Part shown: positions 1 through 10,900 of the stretch, piece by piece
Layout of the letters: the number at the start of each line of letters is the position of its first letter
How positions within the stretch are numbered: the first letter of the stretch is position 1
Assembly (NCBI RefSeq): GCF_030247195.1
Contig: NC_080672.1
Span: 72,058,219 to 72,122,218, forward strand
Direction: 5' to 3'
Source: Topomyia yanbarensis
Taxonomy: Eukaryota > Arthropoda > Insecta > Diptera > Culicidae
DNA length: 64,000 nucleotides
Notes under the pieces: model-generated
Database searches by the model: none
The model's input: the letters and a program-made list of their open reading frames with translations, nothing else
Told to the model about the DNA's origin: nothing
Made by a program: the position numbers and the translations under genes

Positions 1-396
1 ACAAATTTTAAGATACCTATAGCGTATTTCTTCATAAACTCTCTGGATACAGAACAAAAATCAAGCTTGGTTGAAAATATTATAATCGCTTTACATAAAA
101 TTGGTGTAACGGTTGTAGCACACACATTCGATGGATTAAATACGAATATCAGCACAGCGAATGCCTTAGGTGCATCACTAAAGGTTGGAGACAGTTTTCA
201 AACAAACTTCCCGCATCCGTGCACAAACGAGCCAATTTTCATATTACTTGATGTCTGTCATATGCTCAAACTCTTGAGAAACACTCTTTTTGCAAAACAA
301 ATTTTAAAAACCAAGAGTGGATTCGTGGTGTGGATGTATATTGACAAGTTGAACAAGCTACAAAATGTTCGTGGACTCAAAATTGCAGCGCATTGA
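1..396 (+). pseudogene. P-element/THAP9-type transposase fragment, cut by the window edge
   Basis: The frame is open from base 1 to a stop at 394-396, so the fragment enters from outside the window. The translation has the RNase H-like catalytic-core texture of P-element transposases: a start like I-A-Y-F-F-I-N-S-L-D (bases 19-48), a central H-T-F-D-G-L-N stretch, and I-L-L-D-V-C-H-M-L-K-L-L-R-N just after 240, where P-family proteins carry a conserved D-x-x-H-x-x-K-x-x-R-N segment. A full P transposase is several times longer and carries an N-terminal THAP zinc finger. Neither that nor the C-terminal part is visible here, and the sequence after 396 loses coding character at once. I therefore call it a dead fragment. 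A domesticated THAP9-like gene extending to the left is possible but not supported by this piece. Confidence 0.72.
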
Positions 397-894
397 TGAA
401 TATGTCAAGAATTTCAAAACATCTAGACTTTCAGTTAGAAAAAAGCTAACAAAAATCATTCTTTTCAAAGGAGATTAAGATTCAGTTTTAAAAATACATG
501 AATTTATGACATAATGCAAATGATAACAAATCAAATAAAGCAAATAGCACCATCGCGGCGTTGTATACCCAACAAATGGTTTATTTATTCTAAAAAACTT
601 CAAACATTTTATTATGGATACACTATACGATTCACTATAGGCCATAATCAATAATAGCAGTTAGGTACATATGAATGAAAACACTTAATAAATCAGTAAT
701 TTTTCAGTCTAGAATGTATTTCTCTTCGTATATAAAATAGACCTTTTTCAAATGTCGCTCTACTAAGCCGCCATGACATCACCAAATCACCACAAATTTT
801 GCTTATGAGTTGTATATAAGGGAACTGTCAAGTTGTCCCCGGGCTGACTTTCACGTACACAGCTGTTTTTGCAATTGGAAAACGAAGAAAATGG
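397..894. other. AT-rich stretch without a recognised feature
   Basis: No coding frame, RNA gene or terminal inverted repeat could be recognised. A TATATAAGG box near 813-822 precedes the repeat-derived sequence that follows, but no matching initiator was found. Confidence 0.5.
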
Positions 895-1095
895 TGTATT
901 TTACATTTCTTTTGTTTGCATTTTGACGTAGGACTACGTCTTTGTTTTCGATATGGGGGTGCACTCTGCAAATTCTACAAAAATGGTATGTAACGAAAAG
1001 TGGTCCAATTTTAAACGCATATAATTCAGCCATCTCACGATAAATTTTCAAATTTTTTGCGCAAATCGCCCCGAAATACTTCTAAGAATAGATTC
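895..1095 (-). repeat. Dispersed repeat, reverse copy of the family at 4289 and 16674
   Basis: Read on the minus strand, this begins with the same TTCTTAGAAGTATTTC block as the copies at 4289 and 16674. It then has a GCGCAAAAA-type block and ends in a palindromic GACGTAG...CTACGTC core resembling their ACGTAGTGCTAC. It diverges in between. This looks like an old copy of a short interspersed mosquito repeat. Confidence 0.5.
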
Positions 1096-1265
1096 CAATA
1101 GATAAACCCAAAGATTTTTAATATCATAGCATTAAAAAATTAAATAATATAAAACCTTGTCAAAATATCGCGCATTAACACACAGAAGATAGCGCTTCCC
1201 AAGCCCTGTACGACGGATTGGTGTACCTAGCGCGCAACGCTTCTATGAATGACGTCATCATCGAC

Positions 1266-1329
1266 TATTTAAAAAACGGACTTGGCCAGACACGCTCAGT
1301 TCCCTGTTGAACGGCTGGCGAAGCAGATC
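1266..1329 (+). promoter_or_regulatory. Core promoter: TATA box, initiator and DPE in register
   Basis: TATTTAAAA lies at 1266-1274. An arthropod initiator TCAGT lies at 1296-1300, putting +1 at A1298, 32 bases after the start of the TATA-like box. AGATC at 1325-1329 falls at +28 to +32 and fits the downstream promoter element RGWYV. All three at standard spacing suggest a real RNA polymerase II promoter. No long frame follows, so it probably belonged to a retroelement or a non-coding transcript. Confidence 0.5.
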
Positions 1330-1419
1330 ACTGCGCTCTGTTTTTTACAGCCAGTGTAGCTGAGCTAGAAGTCCGTTACACTGGCTGTGGAGGGACGCTA
1401 CCCTGTGTCGTCCAACAGG
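1303..1419 (+). other. Predicted structured leader just downstream of the promoter
   Basis: CCTGTTG at 1303-1309 pairs with CAACAGG at 1413-1419, continued after one mismatch by ACG 1311-1313 with CGT 1409-1411. Inside is a perfect 12-bp hairpin, 1347-1358 with 1377-1388, closing an 18-base loop. The outer helix begins five bases after the predicted start site, so the start of the transcript would fold into a nested stem-loop. Function unknown. Confidence 0.4.
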
Positions 1420-2806
1420 CGACCGCTACAACTGCTTCCTAAATGCCGCTGTAATGTTGCCAGTAAATTTTTGGTTTAACTAGCACATGTATTTGCTATT
1501 TGCGCTTGAAATTAAGTAATGTAGTGTTAGTAATAAGCTTCCCATTTTGGTTTAAACGCAAGGGCAGTTTTTAAAACAAAATTTGATTAATTAGTTTAGC
1601 TCATCTAAGCAATTTTATCAATTCTGTAATTTAAAAGGAATTTTACGGAACTTGGTGAATTTGGCCCCACTTGCAACTGGTATAATCAACCTGCACAAAG
1701 TGTTGCATAACGCAGGGCTGTTTTTGGAACAAAATGTGTTATCATTCAGCCCTTCGCTATGCAAAATCACGATATTATGACAGATGGGCTAAGCGCGGCC
1801 GTTACTTTCAATCGGGAAAAGCCGCGTGGAATTTTGGTGAAATGCGCTAATAGTGTCGTGGTGGTACTAGTTGTCTCTTTCGCTCTACCCATCATCATCA
1901 GCGTTGACTCATTTTGCATTGTACGCTTGGGTTCAATGTTTGTGACGAATGTGTTGGTAGGTAGGGGAACTGGCGGTAAAATGAACACGTTAAGCAGAGT
2001 CATTATTTTCTAACTAATAAGTGAATGAGATATTACAATCACCTTATGTTTCTTGTTAGACATGTTTTGTACATATCGGGTAAAAATACTTCGTCAAAAA
2101 CACATTTTTTCAAACATGATTCTTGATTTCTAAACATGTCCAAAAATGAGACATGTTTATAGCGAGTGGGTAAAATGAACATGTGGCGGTGTTAAAATGA
2201 ACAGCTTCTGGTGACCTGCAAAATGTCCTGTATGTATGCAATGCGCAGCGTTGGAAAGCATTTTCCGATCAATGCTAATATCCCAACAAATCATGAGCTT
2301 TGCATACACACAGCGCATTTTGCAGGAAAAAAATTTTCACGGAAGAATTGAATTTTCATGACGTAATATTAACCATTTTACAATCCTGTGGCATCGAAAT
2401 ACATCTACAAACTTGAGGTTATCCATGGGTGTTTGAACTTTTAGGATCTGTTTGAGAGCAACTAGAAAGATTGTTCTATACATGAGATGTGATTATATTG
2501 TCTAAAATTTGATTTTTCTTCACCGGTCCGGGTGTTTTTTCCCACACACTAAGCACTAAGAAAATAAATATTTTACATTAAGTAGTATAGTCCTACGTCT
2601 ACAGTTCGTGCAACCCCATAGGGCTGCCCCTTGTAGTTTTTTCTTTCGAAAATTGCGATCAAACGCGTGGGGTACATTTGTACCCCAGTGCAACATTCTA
2701 GGATGGAAAACGAAAGTGCAACGTTCTAGGGTTAATCAGCCACTTGGCAGCATAAACACTATCGTTGGCGCAGTTCAGAAACAAAGCGCAATTTTTAAAA
2801 AAAAAA
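1420..2806. other. No recognised gene; short GTAAAATGAAC repeats
   Basis: No protein family could be recognised on either strand. The motif GTAAAATGAAC or close variants recurs around 1977, 2170 and 2195. The longest frame (1759-2013) is hydrophobic but matches nothing I know. Confidence 0.4.
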
Positions 2807-4260
2807 TCCAGTGATGAATATCGTGGGTGAATACCGGGTTATACAAGGCATACGACGGATCTTCGCCGGAATCCTAAAAACTTTTGGAATTGTCAACTCG
2901 AAGCGAGCATGTTCAGCAATTCCTCCGAACGTGTGTCTCGACGATATTAACTCAACACCTGCCATGGATTCGTGTGAGTTGTTTGCAAAGTTTTTCGCTT
3001 CTGTTTTTGCCAAGAATATTGCCTCCGCCACTGAAGTTGAAGCTGCTTCGTTAGATGTTCCTGAAAATTCTGTGGACTTGAGTACATTTTTAATCACTCC
3101 CGATATGATTGTTACCGCTGTGAATAGGTTGCAAAAATCGTACTCAGCGGGACCGGACGGCATTCCAGCTGTCGTTTACAGTCGATGTATTGCTTCATTA
3201 GCCGAACCTTTGCGCGACATTTTTAACAAATCGTTTGAACAAGGCGAATTTACGGTGATTTGGAAGCAGTCGTTCATGTTCCCTGTTTATAAGAGCGGAC
3301 TCCCTCAAGGCAGCAACATGGGACCCCTACTGTTTGTATTGTTTTTCAATGATGCTGCTTTGCTTGATTTGGGTGCAAACTGGTTTAAACCGATGACTTG
3401 AAATTGTACCTCGTAGTCCGACCTATCGACGACTGCATCCGTCTTCAAGAGCTTCTGGATACATTCGTTAACTGGTGTCGTAGAAACTGGCTAATTATTA
3501 GCATTGCAAAATGCCAAGTCATAACTTTTCACCGCATTTTCAGTCCGATACGATACGATTACCAAATCGATGGGCAATGGCTCACTAGAGTTGATTGCGT
3601 CAGCGACCTCGGCGTTTTGTTGGATACGAAGCTAACATTCAATCAGCAACGCTCAGATTTAATTTCTAAAGCAACCCGACAAACTGGGCTTCATTTCCAA
3701 AATCGGCCGGGATTTCAATGACCCGCCTTGTATGAAGGCGTTATATTGTTCGCTGGTTCGCCCAATTCCGGAAAATGCTTCTTTGATTTGGAGCCCCCAT
3801 CAGCTTACATGGAACTTACGGATTGAACGGGTGCAGAAGAGATTTGTCCGACTCGCACTACGAGACCTTCCATGGCGGAATCCTGTAGACCTTCCACCGT
3901 ATCCTGCTCGATGTCGCTTGATCGGTCTAGACACACTGGAACAACGCAGACAGCTTCAGCTTCTCAACGCTGAAATTGACTCCCCGAAGATCCTGTCTTT
4001 CGTGCCTCGCAACGTTCGCCACGCTCATCTGGCTTACTACAACCTAGATTCCACCGTACGACGTTTGGATTCAACGAACCGGTAACCGCACGTATTCGAA
4101 CTTTCTCCACGGTCGAGGATCTGTTCGAGTTTGGTGAACCATCGCACAAGTTCGCTCAGAAAGTTTCGTGGTCTACAATTTTTATGACTTGACTCCTGAA
4201 ATTCATTAAAACTTTTTTGTCAGATGAGTTCTTTTAATAAATAAATAAATAAATATAAAC
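2807..4260 (+). pseudogene. Non-LTR retrotransposon relic (CR1/Jockey-like), RT and 3' end
   Basis: Fragments of a LINE reverse transcriptase lie in order across several frames. These are S-A-G-P-D-G-I-P near 3145, the L-P-Q-G-S box near 3300, an A-D-D-L-K-L-Y-type catalytic box recoverable only by a frame change at about 3392, a D-L-G-V-L-L-D block near 3610, and the C-terminal C-R-L-I-G-L-D-T-L-E-Q-R-R segment near 3910, typical of CR1/Jockey-type elements. The conserved stretch between the F-P-V-Y-K segment and L-P-Q-G-S is deleted. At least three frameshifts separate the pieces and no endonuclease domain is present. The copy ends in an (ATAA)n tail at 4237-4260. It is a 5'-truncated dead element; the exact clade is uncertain. 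Confidence 0.8.
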
Positions 4261-4288
4261 AATCGATAGTTTGATCCATTGTAATCTG

Positions 4289-4391
4289 TTCTTAGAAGTA
4301 TTTCTAAGCGATACGCGCAAAAATTTCGAAAATGTAACGTAGTGCTACATCAAAAAAAATTGTTCAATATTCTAGAATTTGGATTTTAGCT
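4289..4391 (+). repeat. Dispersed repeat, copy a
   Basis: The sequence from TTCTTAGAAGTATTTC to GAATTTGGATTTTAGCT is nearly identical to 16674-16805, except that this copy lacks about 30 bases after the CTACATC block. It directly follows the LINE tail. Confidence 0.7.
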
Positions 4392-5222
4392 ATAGCGAAC
4401 CGTATGAATTACATGCGAATAAACATGATTCTAATGAGAATTTTGCATTGTATTGGTCCGGGACAAAAATGCATTAAATGGCGATTACACCACACAAACT
4501 TACTCAAACCCACAGTTGGGAATGTATTAGTGAATTTAACGATATCGGAGTATTAGTATTGAAATGACTCCGCACTAATACACATGTAAAGGACATCTCC
4601 ACACGGATACATGTGCGCTCTGAAAATACTAATACACGCTCAAGGACCTGTTTCCATTTCGCCTTTCTACTGATCACATGCTGCATATTGGAGAGAACAG
4701 TTTATAGCATCATCAAATTGATGGGGTGTGGGTGATGATTATGTGTTGATTTTATGTTGAGCTTTCGGTGTTCTCTCAACCCTAAATTTACCAGCGATAT
4801 GCGAGTGGTAGCCACTAGATAGGTTCATAAATGTTAATAATGATTAATGATTTTTTAAGCTCACTATACGCAGGAGAAAGTTACCTATATGGGAACATTG
4901 GGCTAACAAATTTCAACATTTGTCTGATAGAAGCCGTCCGCCAATCATTTCTGGCATTTCTCATATCAACAGCACTTTCAGGTGATATCATATCAGTATT
5001 TCGCAGTAAAAGTATTTAAGTTTAAAGTATCATAAACTATAAGGGCAGTGATGACATGGTTTTGCACTTTTGAGCAGCAGTGGCAGTTACTCATTTCAGT
5101 TTGTATTCTTTCCCGAACATGCGAATCCAGCGCACACAGGTAACTGGCATCCCTATCTCTACATACAGAGTTTAACAATTAGGTTTTACACCAACCGACA
5201 TAACCCCATAAAATGAGCCGGA
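4392..5222. other. No recognised gene
   Basis: AT-rich sequence with only short frames. Nothing matched a known family. Confidence 0.4.
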
Positions 5223-5229
5223 TGAACTT

Positions 5230-5356
5230 TGTTTGACAATTCTCGGTGGTTTGTTTACATGAGAGTTACGTGAGTTCGAATGTAACAGATGAGCACCCGT
5301 TGCACTCGCACTAACGCAATTGACAAAGTAAACAAACCACCGAGAATTGTCAAACA
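5230..5356. repeat. Inverted repeat A, 29-bp perfect arms
   Basis: 5230-5258 and 5328-5356 are exact reverse complements (core GTTTGACAATTCTCGG) around a 69-base spacer. Sequence just right of the arm (ATGAAC...GTTCATTCGTG) resembles the right flank of inverted repeat B, so the two probably belong to one foldback or MITE family. Confidence 0.8.
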
Positions 5357-5630
5357 TGAACTTTATTCATCATAAGTTCATTCGTGTCGTCATCTTGTAT
5401 TTGGACAAATTTCGTTAATTTTATTACAAACAAAGTTTTTTTATGTTGACTACGCCAATATGACGCCATGTCTTCCTCTTGAGCGCACATCATCGCCCTG
5501 GTCAACGATCATCGCAAATCTGAGCACAAATCATTTTCTTCCACTCTTCTCTGAAGCATAGAATGAGAGAGCGATGATTTTACGGAAAAAGCCATTAGGT
5601 TCTTTACTGGCACAATTAACCTCACTTTTC

Positions 5631-5751
5631 TTGACAGTTCGCTTGTACTGTTTACATGGACTTAGAAAAATTTGTGGACGACTAGATTCGCTCGAAGAAA
5701 ATCGTAAAGATTTTTTCTAAGTCCATGTAAACAGTACAAGCGAACTGTCAA
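5631..5751. repeat. Inverted repeat B, 40-bp perfect arms
   Basis: 5631-5670 and 5712-5751 are exact reverse complements around a 41-base spacer. The outer end TTGACAGTTC resembles the outer end TTGACAATTC of repeat A. A transcript would form a 40-bp hairpin. Confidence 0.85.
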
Positions 5752-5917
5752 AAATGAACACTCAGTTCATTTGTGACGTCAGCGTAAAGTATTCAATTCG
5801 CTATGGGAAAATAACGCGTATATCACACACTCTCGTGAACGTAAACTGTTCATGCGTTTAGTGTGGTTGGAATTGAGCTATTCGCAGACAAAAAAGCGTA
5901 TCTGTGTATGAAGACAG

Positions 5918-5987
5918 AAGTTCTTACAAATACCACAGAGGTATTCATGTATATACATGAATACCTCTGTGGTGTTTGTAAGAACTT
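5918..5987. repeat. Inverted repeat C, 35-bp arms with no loop
   Basis: 5918-5952 and 5953-5987 are reverse complements with one mismatch, which would be a G:U pair in RNA. There is no spacer, so this is a 70-bp near-perfect palindrome centred at 5952/5953 and able to form a cruciform. It lies just upstream of the I-clade LINE. Confidence 0.85.
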
Positions 5988-6276
5988 TTATACGTATAGA
6001 ATTCACTACATTTTTGGCAGACTCAGCAAGCAAAAGCAACTAATAGTTTTACATGTGATAACAGTTTTAGTCTTTGCCTTGAAAGGTTGTGTTTGCTGAT
6101 TGGTTGTAGCAACCAAGGTTGTGCAAGCCGTGAATAGGCTAGAAGTTTGTGTACCGTGTCAGTATTTGATGCTGTGTTTGTGCGGAGACAGTCAGGATTG
6201 TTAGCTGCGAGAGCGGTCGTTTGGTGGTGGTACCACGCGATAAGCAAGTGTTGGTGCGAAGGCAACGAAGTCTCAG

Positions 6277-6590
6277 GTAAGCGGCGCCCCACCTTGGTGG
6301 TGGTAGTGGTAACACTGCATACAACCGGCGCTTGCGACGGAGTGAGACAGAGCTGCATCTGGTTGGTGAAGCGGCTCGCTTCATCATCACTCATTCATCC
6401 GTATCAGTGCAGATACGGGATTTTGAGTATTTGTGTACCTAGCCACGCTGCGTGGTAGGGGAATACCTCTGGACCCATAGGTAAACAGCGGCTCCATCTT
6501 GGTAGTGGTGATTGCGCTGTGTTCAACCCGAGCGTGTGACAGAGGGAGACAGCGTGAAACTACAACTCTTCGAAGGACAGGTAGATTTTT
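6277..6590 (+). repeat. Tandem blocks in the LINE 5' leader
   Basis: A block beginning GTAAGCGGCGCCCCACC at 6277 recurs as GTAAACAGCGGCTCCATC at 6481, about 204 bases later. Both continue through TTGGT-GTGGT and a GAGACAG segment. Some LINE families carry repeated promoter monomers in the leader; that is the likely meaning here. Confidence 0.5.
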
Positions 6591-6633
6591 AGTATAATTC
6601 AGCTAGTGTTAGTATTTAATCAACTTATTGTGT

Positions 6634-7961
6634 ATGGTAGGCGAAATGGAGGATAGTGAGATGGAATCCTCCATTTCACAAGAGCAAAATTCTTCTGATC
6701 CCTCTCCCTCAACTCCCCCTAGAATAAAATTATACCCTCAAGGGTCTTCTGGACCTTGGCAAGTTTTCTTCAGGCGAAAAGGAAAGCCATTACACCTTGT
6801 CCAAATTGCACGGGATCTGACTTCACGATTTTCTGCTGTAACAGAGATCGTGAAAGTAAATAAAGACAACTTCGAGTTAGCATTGATAACATTAGACAAG
6901 CTAACGAGATAGTAGCCTGTGAACTCTTCACGCGTGAATATAAAGTTTATATACTTTCGCGCGATATAGAATGCGATGGAGTCATCTCCGAACCCAGCCT
7001 CACTGCCGAGGGTATACTTAAGCATGGTGTTGGTTGTTTCAAGAACACCCTGCTTAATAAAGTAAAAATACTCGATGTTAAGCAATTGTACTCAGTATCA
7101 ATTGAAGAAGAGAAAAAAGTTTACCGACCATCCTATTCATTTCGTGTAACTTTCGCTGGGTCTGCTTTGCCTAGCCATGTTCTTATTAATAAAATTCATC
7201 TCCCCGTTCGCTTTTTCATCCCTCGTGTGATGAATTGCCTCAATTGTAAACAGCTTGGCCACACAGCCACTTACTGTTCCAATACGGTACGGTGTGGCAA
7301 ATGTGGGGGGCCTCATCAAGAGGATACATGCAATAAAAACTTAGAAAAATGTTTACATTGCGGAGAAAATTCACACGAGCTCCTTGCATGTCCCATATAT
7401 AAATTGCGGGAGGATAAAATTAAACGATCCTTGAAGGAGAGGTCTAAGCGCTCTTATGCAGAAATACTGAAAAATGCTACTCCTGAACCCACGGTCCCAG
7501 AAATCAGATACGCTATTCTATTGCCGAAAGAGTCTGACTCTGACGAAGCGTCCGAAGGTACATCATTTGTTTTACCTAGAGGATCCAGGAAAAGAAAACA
7601 ATCCTCTTTTCCCAAACTGCCAAGCAAGGGCCTTAAAATTTCTCCTCCAACAAATAAATTGCGGCCAAAGGTAAAGAATTCCTATGCAATACCGAAGCCA
7701 GTCCCTCCCGGTTTTGGTAATGTAAAATCCAAACAGAACACCATTACTGGAAATAATAAAACTTCAACTTCCTCCGAGCCCCAACCGGGGATAGGTTTAT
7801 TGAAATTTTCTGAAATTGTTGATTGGATTTTCAAAGCATTCAATATTTCTGAACCACTAAAAAGTATACTTTCAGCGTTCCTCCCAACAATTAGAACATT
7901 TTTAGAGCAGCTGATTGCTCAATGGCCCATCCTTGCAGCAATTATATCTTTCAATGGTTAA
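6634..7961 (+). pseudogene. LINE ORF1 (gag-like, zinc-knuckle protein), one frameshift
   Basis: The start is taken at ATG 6634; the frame opens upstream only at TTG. The protein begins with a Ser/Glu-rich leader and then an RNA-binding region. A frameshift near 6900 divides it: coding continues in another frame from N-E-I-V-A-C at about 6900 through 7085 and on to the stop at 7959-7961. Three zinc knuckles follow: C-L-N-C...H...C, C-G-K-C...H...C and C-L-H-C...H...C, between about 7230 and 7390. After them comes an R-S-Y-A-E-I-L segment found in I-type ORF1 proteins. ORF1 proteins bind the element's own RNA to form the transposition particle. The stop overlaps the ORF2 start (ATGGTTAA, 7954-7961), suggesting reinitiation coupling. 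Confidence 0.75.
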
Positions 7962-10900
7962 TTCAACTCCTAAGGTGAAAGACTCCATCACTGTTTTACA
8001 GTGGAATTGCAGAAGTATCATACCAAAAATTGATTCCTTAAAAATTTTACTGCATAATTTAAAATGCGATGCTTTTGCTCTATGTGAAACATGGCTTACC
8101 TCAAACATTAATTTCAACTTAAATGATTTCAACATTATTCGCCTAGACCGAGAGAAACCCCGTATGGAGGAGTGCTTCTAGGAATTAAAAAGTACTATTC
8201 TTTCTGTAGAATTACCATCCCCATGATTGCTGGCATTGAGGCTGTAGCAGTCCAAACGAATATTAAAGGCAAAGACATGTCTATCGCTTCTATACATATA
8301 TCTCCCAAAGTTCAAATTGGACAACGTCAAATTTTTGAGGTAGTGGAATCCATGGCTGCTCCGCGTCTGATACTGGGAGACTTCAACTCGCACGGAGTAT
8401 TGTGGGGTTCCCTCTACAATGATAATCGATCCTCTTTGATATACAATGTTTGTGACGAATTTAATATGACAGTTTTAAATACTGGCGAAACAACACGCAT
8501 CCCCAGACCTCCTGCACGTCCAAGTGCATTAGATTATTATCTCTGTGCTCGACATCACTTCGGTTAGATTGCACGTGGAAGGTTGTACCTGATCCTCACG
8601 GTACCGATCATTTGCCAGTCGTTATTTCAATTAACAGTGAATTAGGCCTCACGAATTCAATCAATGTCCCTTATGACTTGACACGAAATATTGATTGGAA
8701 AAAATACCAATCTTTAATTTCCACTTCTCTTGTTTCGACGGAAGAGCTACCACCTACCGAAGAATATGAATTTCTAGCGGGTTTGATTATTGAAGCAGCA
8801 GAACAAACCCAAACGAAATGCAATCCTGGCATGATAATGAACAGCCGGCCTCCTAATCCCTGGTGGGACAAAGAGTGCTCGGATGCATATGAAGCTAAAC
8901 AAGTTGATTACAAAGAAATTATGTGCTGCTAGGCCCCATGCAAAACTGACTCAGACATCACTTCGTTAAAAGTTTAATAACTTCTTTTACCAAAGCCGGA
9001 TTGACTAACAGTCTTCGACAAAGTTGTAGGCAATTAAATCAGTTTTCTTATTTTGACTTACAGTGATAATACGATGCATATTGTGCCACCTAGCGGCGGA
9101 AATGCGAGTTAGTGGGTTTTCTCCATGTAAATTGTCGAAAAATCCCATACAAACTTCAGGCACGTTGGTCCGGTAGCTAGACTTGTCCGATTTGCTTCAA
9201 ATTTGGAGCAAGTACTCCTGGTGGGACTAGGAATCGACCGATTGAGTTTTCGAAAATTCGTTATTTTTCTGGGCACTCTAGTGTACACGTGCGAACTTTT
9301 AAAATTATTCGATTTTGCAAAACAAATTTGACAGTCTCCGTCGTGCCAAAAAGTCTAGTTATTGGAGACGCTTCGTTGATGGCTTGTCAAGAGAAACATC
9401 AATGAGTACTCTTTGGAACACAGCCAGAAGAATGAGGAATCGAAACGTAACTAATGAAAGCGAAGATTTTTCAAATCGCTGGATATTTAATTTTGCTAAG
9501 AAAGTTTGTCCAGATTCTGCTCCTGCGCAGAAAATCATTCGCGATGCTCCCACAAGTAACGATTCCATAGATTCGCCTTTGACAATGATGGAATTTTCAA
9601 TTGCACTCCTCTCATGCAACAATAATGCTCCGGGTCCAGACAGAATTAAATTCAACTTGGTGAAGAATCTGCCTGACCTAGCAAAAAGACGCTTGTTGAA
9701 TGTATTCAATAAGCTTGTTGAGCAGAACATTGTCCCGCACGACTGGAGACAAGTGAGAGTTATCGCCATTCCAAAACCGGGAAAACCAGCCTCCGGCCAT
9801 AACTCGTATCGACCGATTGTAATGCTATCCTGCATCAGGAAATTGTTGGAAAAAATTATCGTACGACGTCTCGACAATTGGGTTGAGGCGAACGGCTTGC
9901 TATCAGATACCTAGTTTGGTTTTCGGAGGGGAAAGCGAACGAATGATTGTCTGGCGCTACTTTCGTCAGAAATCCAACTAGCTTACGCAAAAAAAAACAA
10001 ATGGCATCTGTGTTCTTAGACATAAAAAGAGCATTCGACTCTGTTTCCATTGATGTTCTCTCAGATAAACTACATCAATGTGGTCTTTCACCAATGTTAA
10101 ATAATTATTTATACAACTTATTGTCAGAAAAGCACATGCATTTTTCATATGACGATTTGGCAACATTCAGAATAAGTTACATGGGCCTCCCACAAGGTTC
10201 TTGTTTAAGCCCCCTTCTCTACAATTTTTACGTGAATGACATTGATAATTGTATTGTCAGCCCATGCACCCTAAGGCAACTTGCAGATGATGGCGTGGTT
10301 TCTGTTACAGGACCAAAAGCCATAAATTTACAACAACCACTGCAAGATAGTTTGGATAATTTATCAAGTTGGGCTTTGAAGCTAGGCATCGATTTCTCTA
10401 CGGAGAAAACAGAGTTGGTTGTTTTTTTCAAGGAAGCGTGATCCAGCTCAGCTTCAGCTTCAGTTGGTTGGTAGAACGATAGCCCAAGTCATGACCTTTA
10501 AATATCTCGGAATTTGGTTCGATTCTAAAGGTACATGGGGAGGTCACATTAGGTATCTGATAAAGAAGTGCCAACAAAGGATAAATTTTCTCCGAACAAT
10601 AACCGGATCTTGGTGGGGTGCTCATCCAAGTGACGTGATAAGATTGTATCAAACAACGATACTTTCAGTAATGGAATATGGGTGCTTCTGTTTCCGTTCA
10701 GCTGCAAACACTCACATTATTAAATTGGAACGAATACAGTATCGTTGTTTACGAATCGCCTTAGGTTCCATGCAATCGACACATACGATGAGTCTTGAAG
10801 TTCTAGCGGGAGTTCTTCCCTTAAAAGATCGAGTCTGGGATCTCTCCTCTCGTTTACTTATACGATGTGAGGTTATGAATCCACTTGTAATTGAAAATTT

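Noticed and set aside
6023..6394. Overlapping frames of 80-120 codons on both strands
   Set aside because: They fall in the repeated 5' leader of the I-clade LINE, match nothing, and overlap one another.
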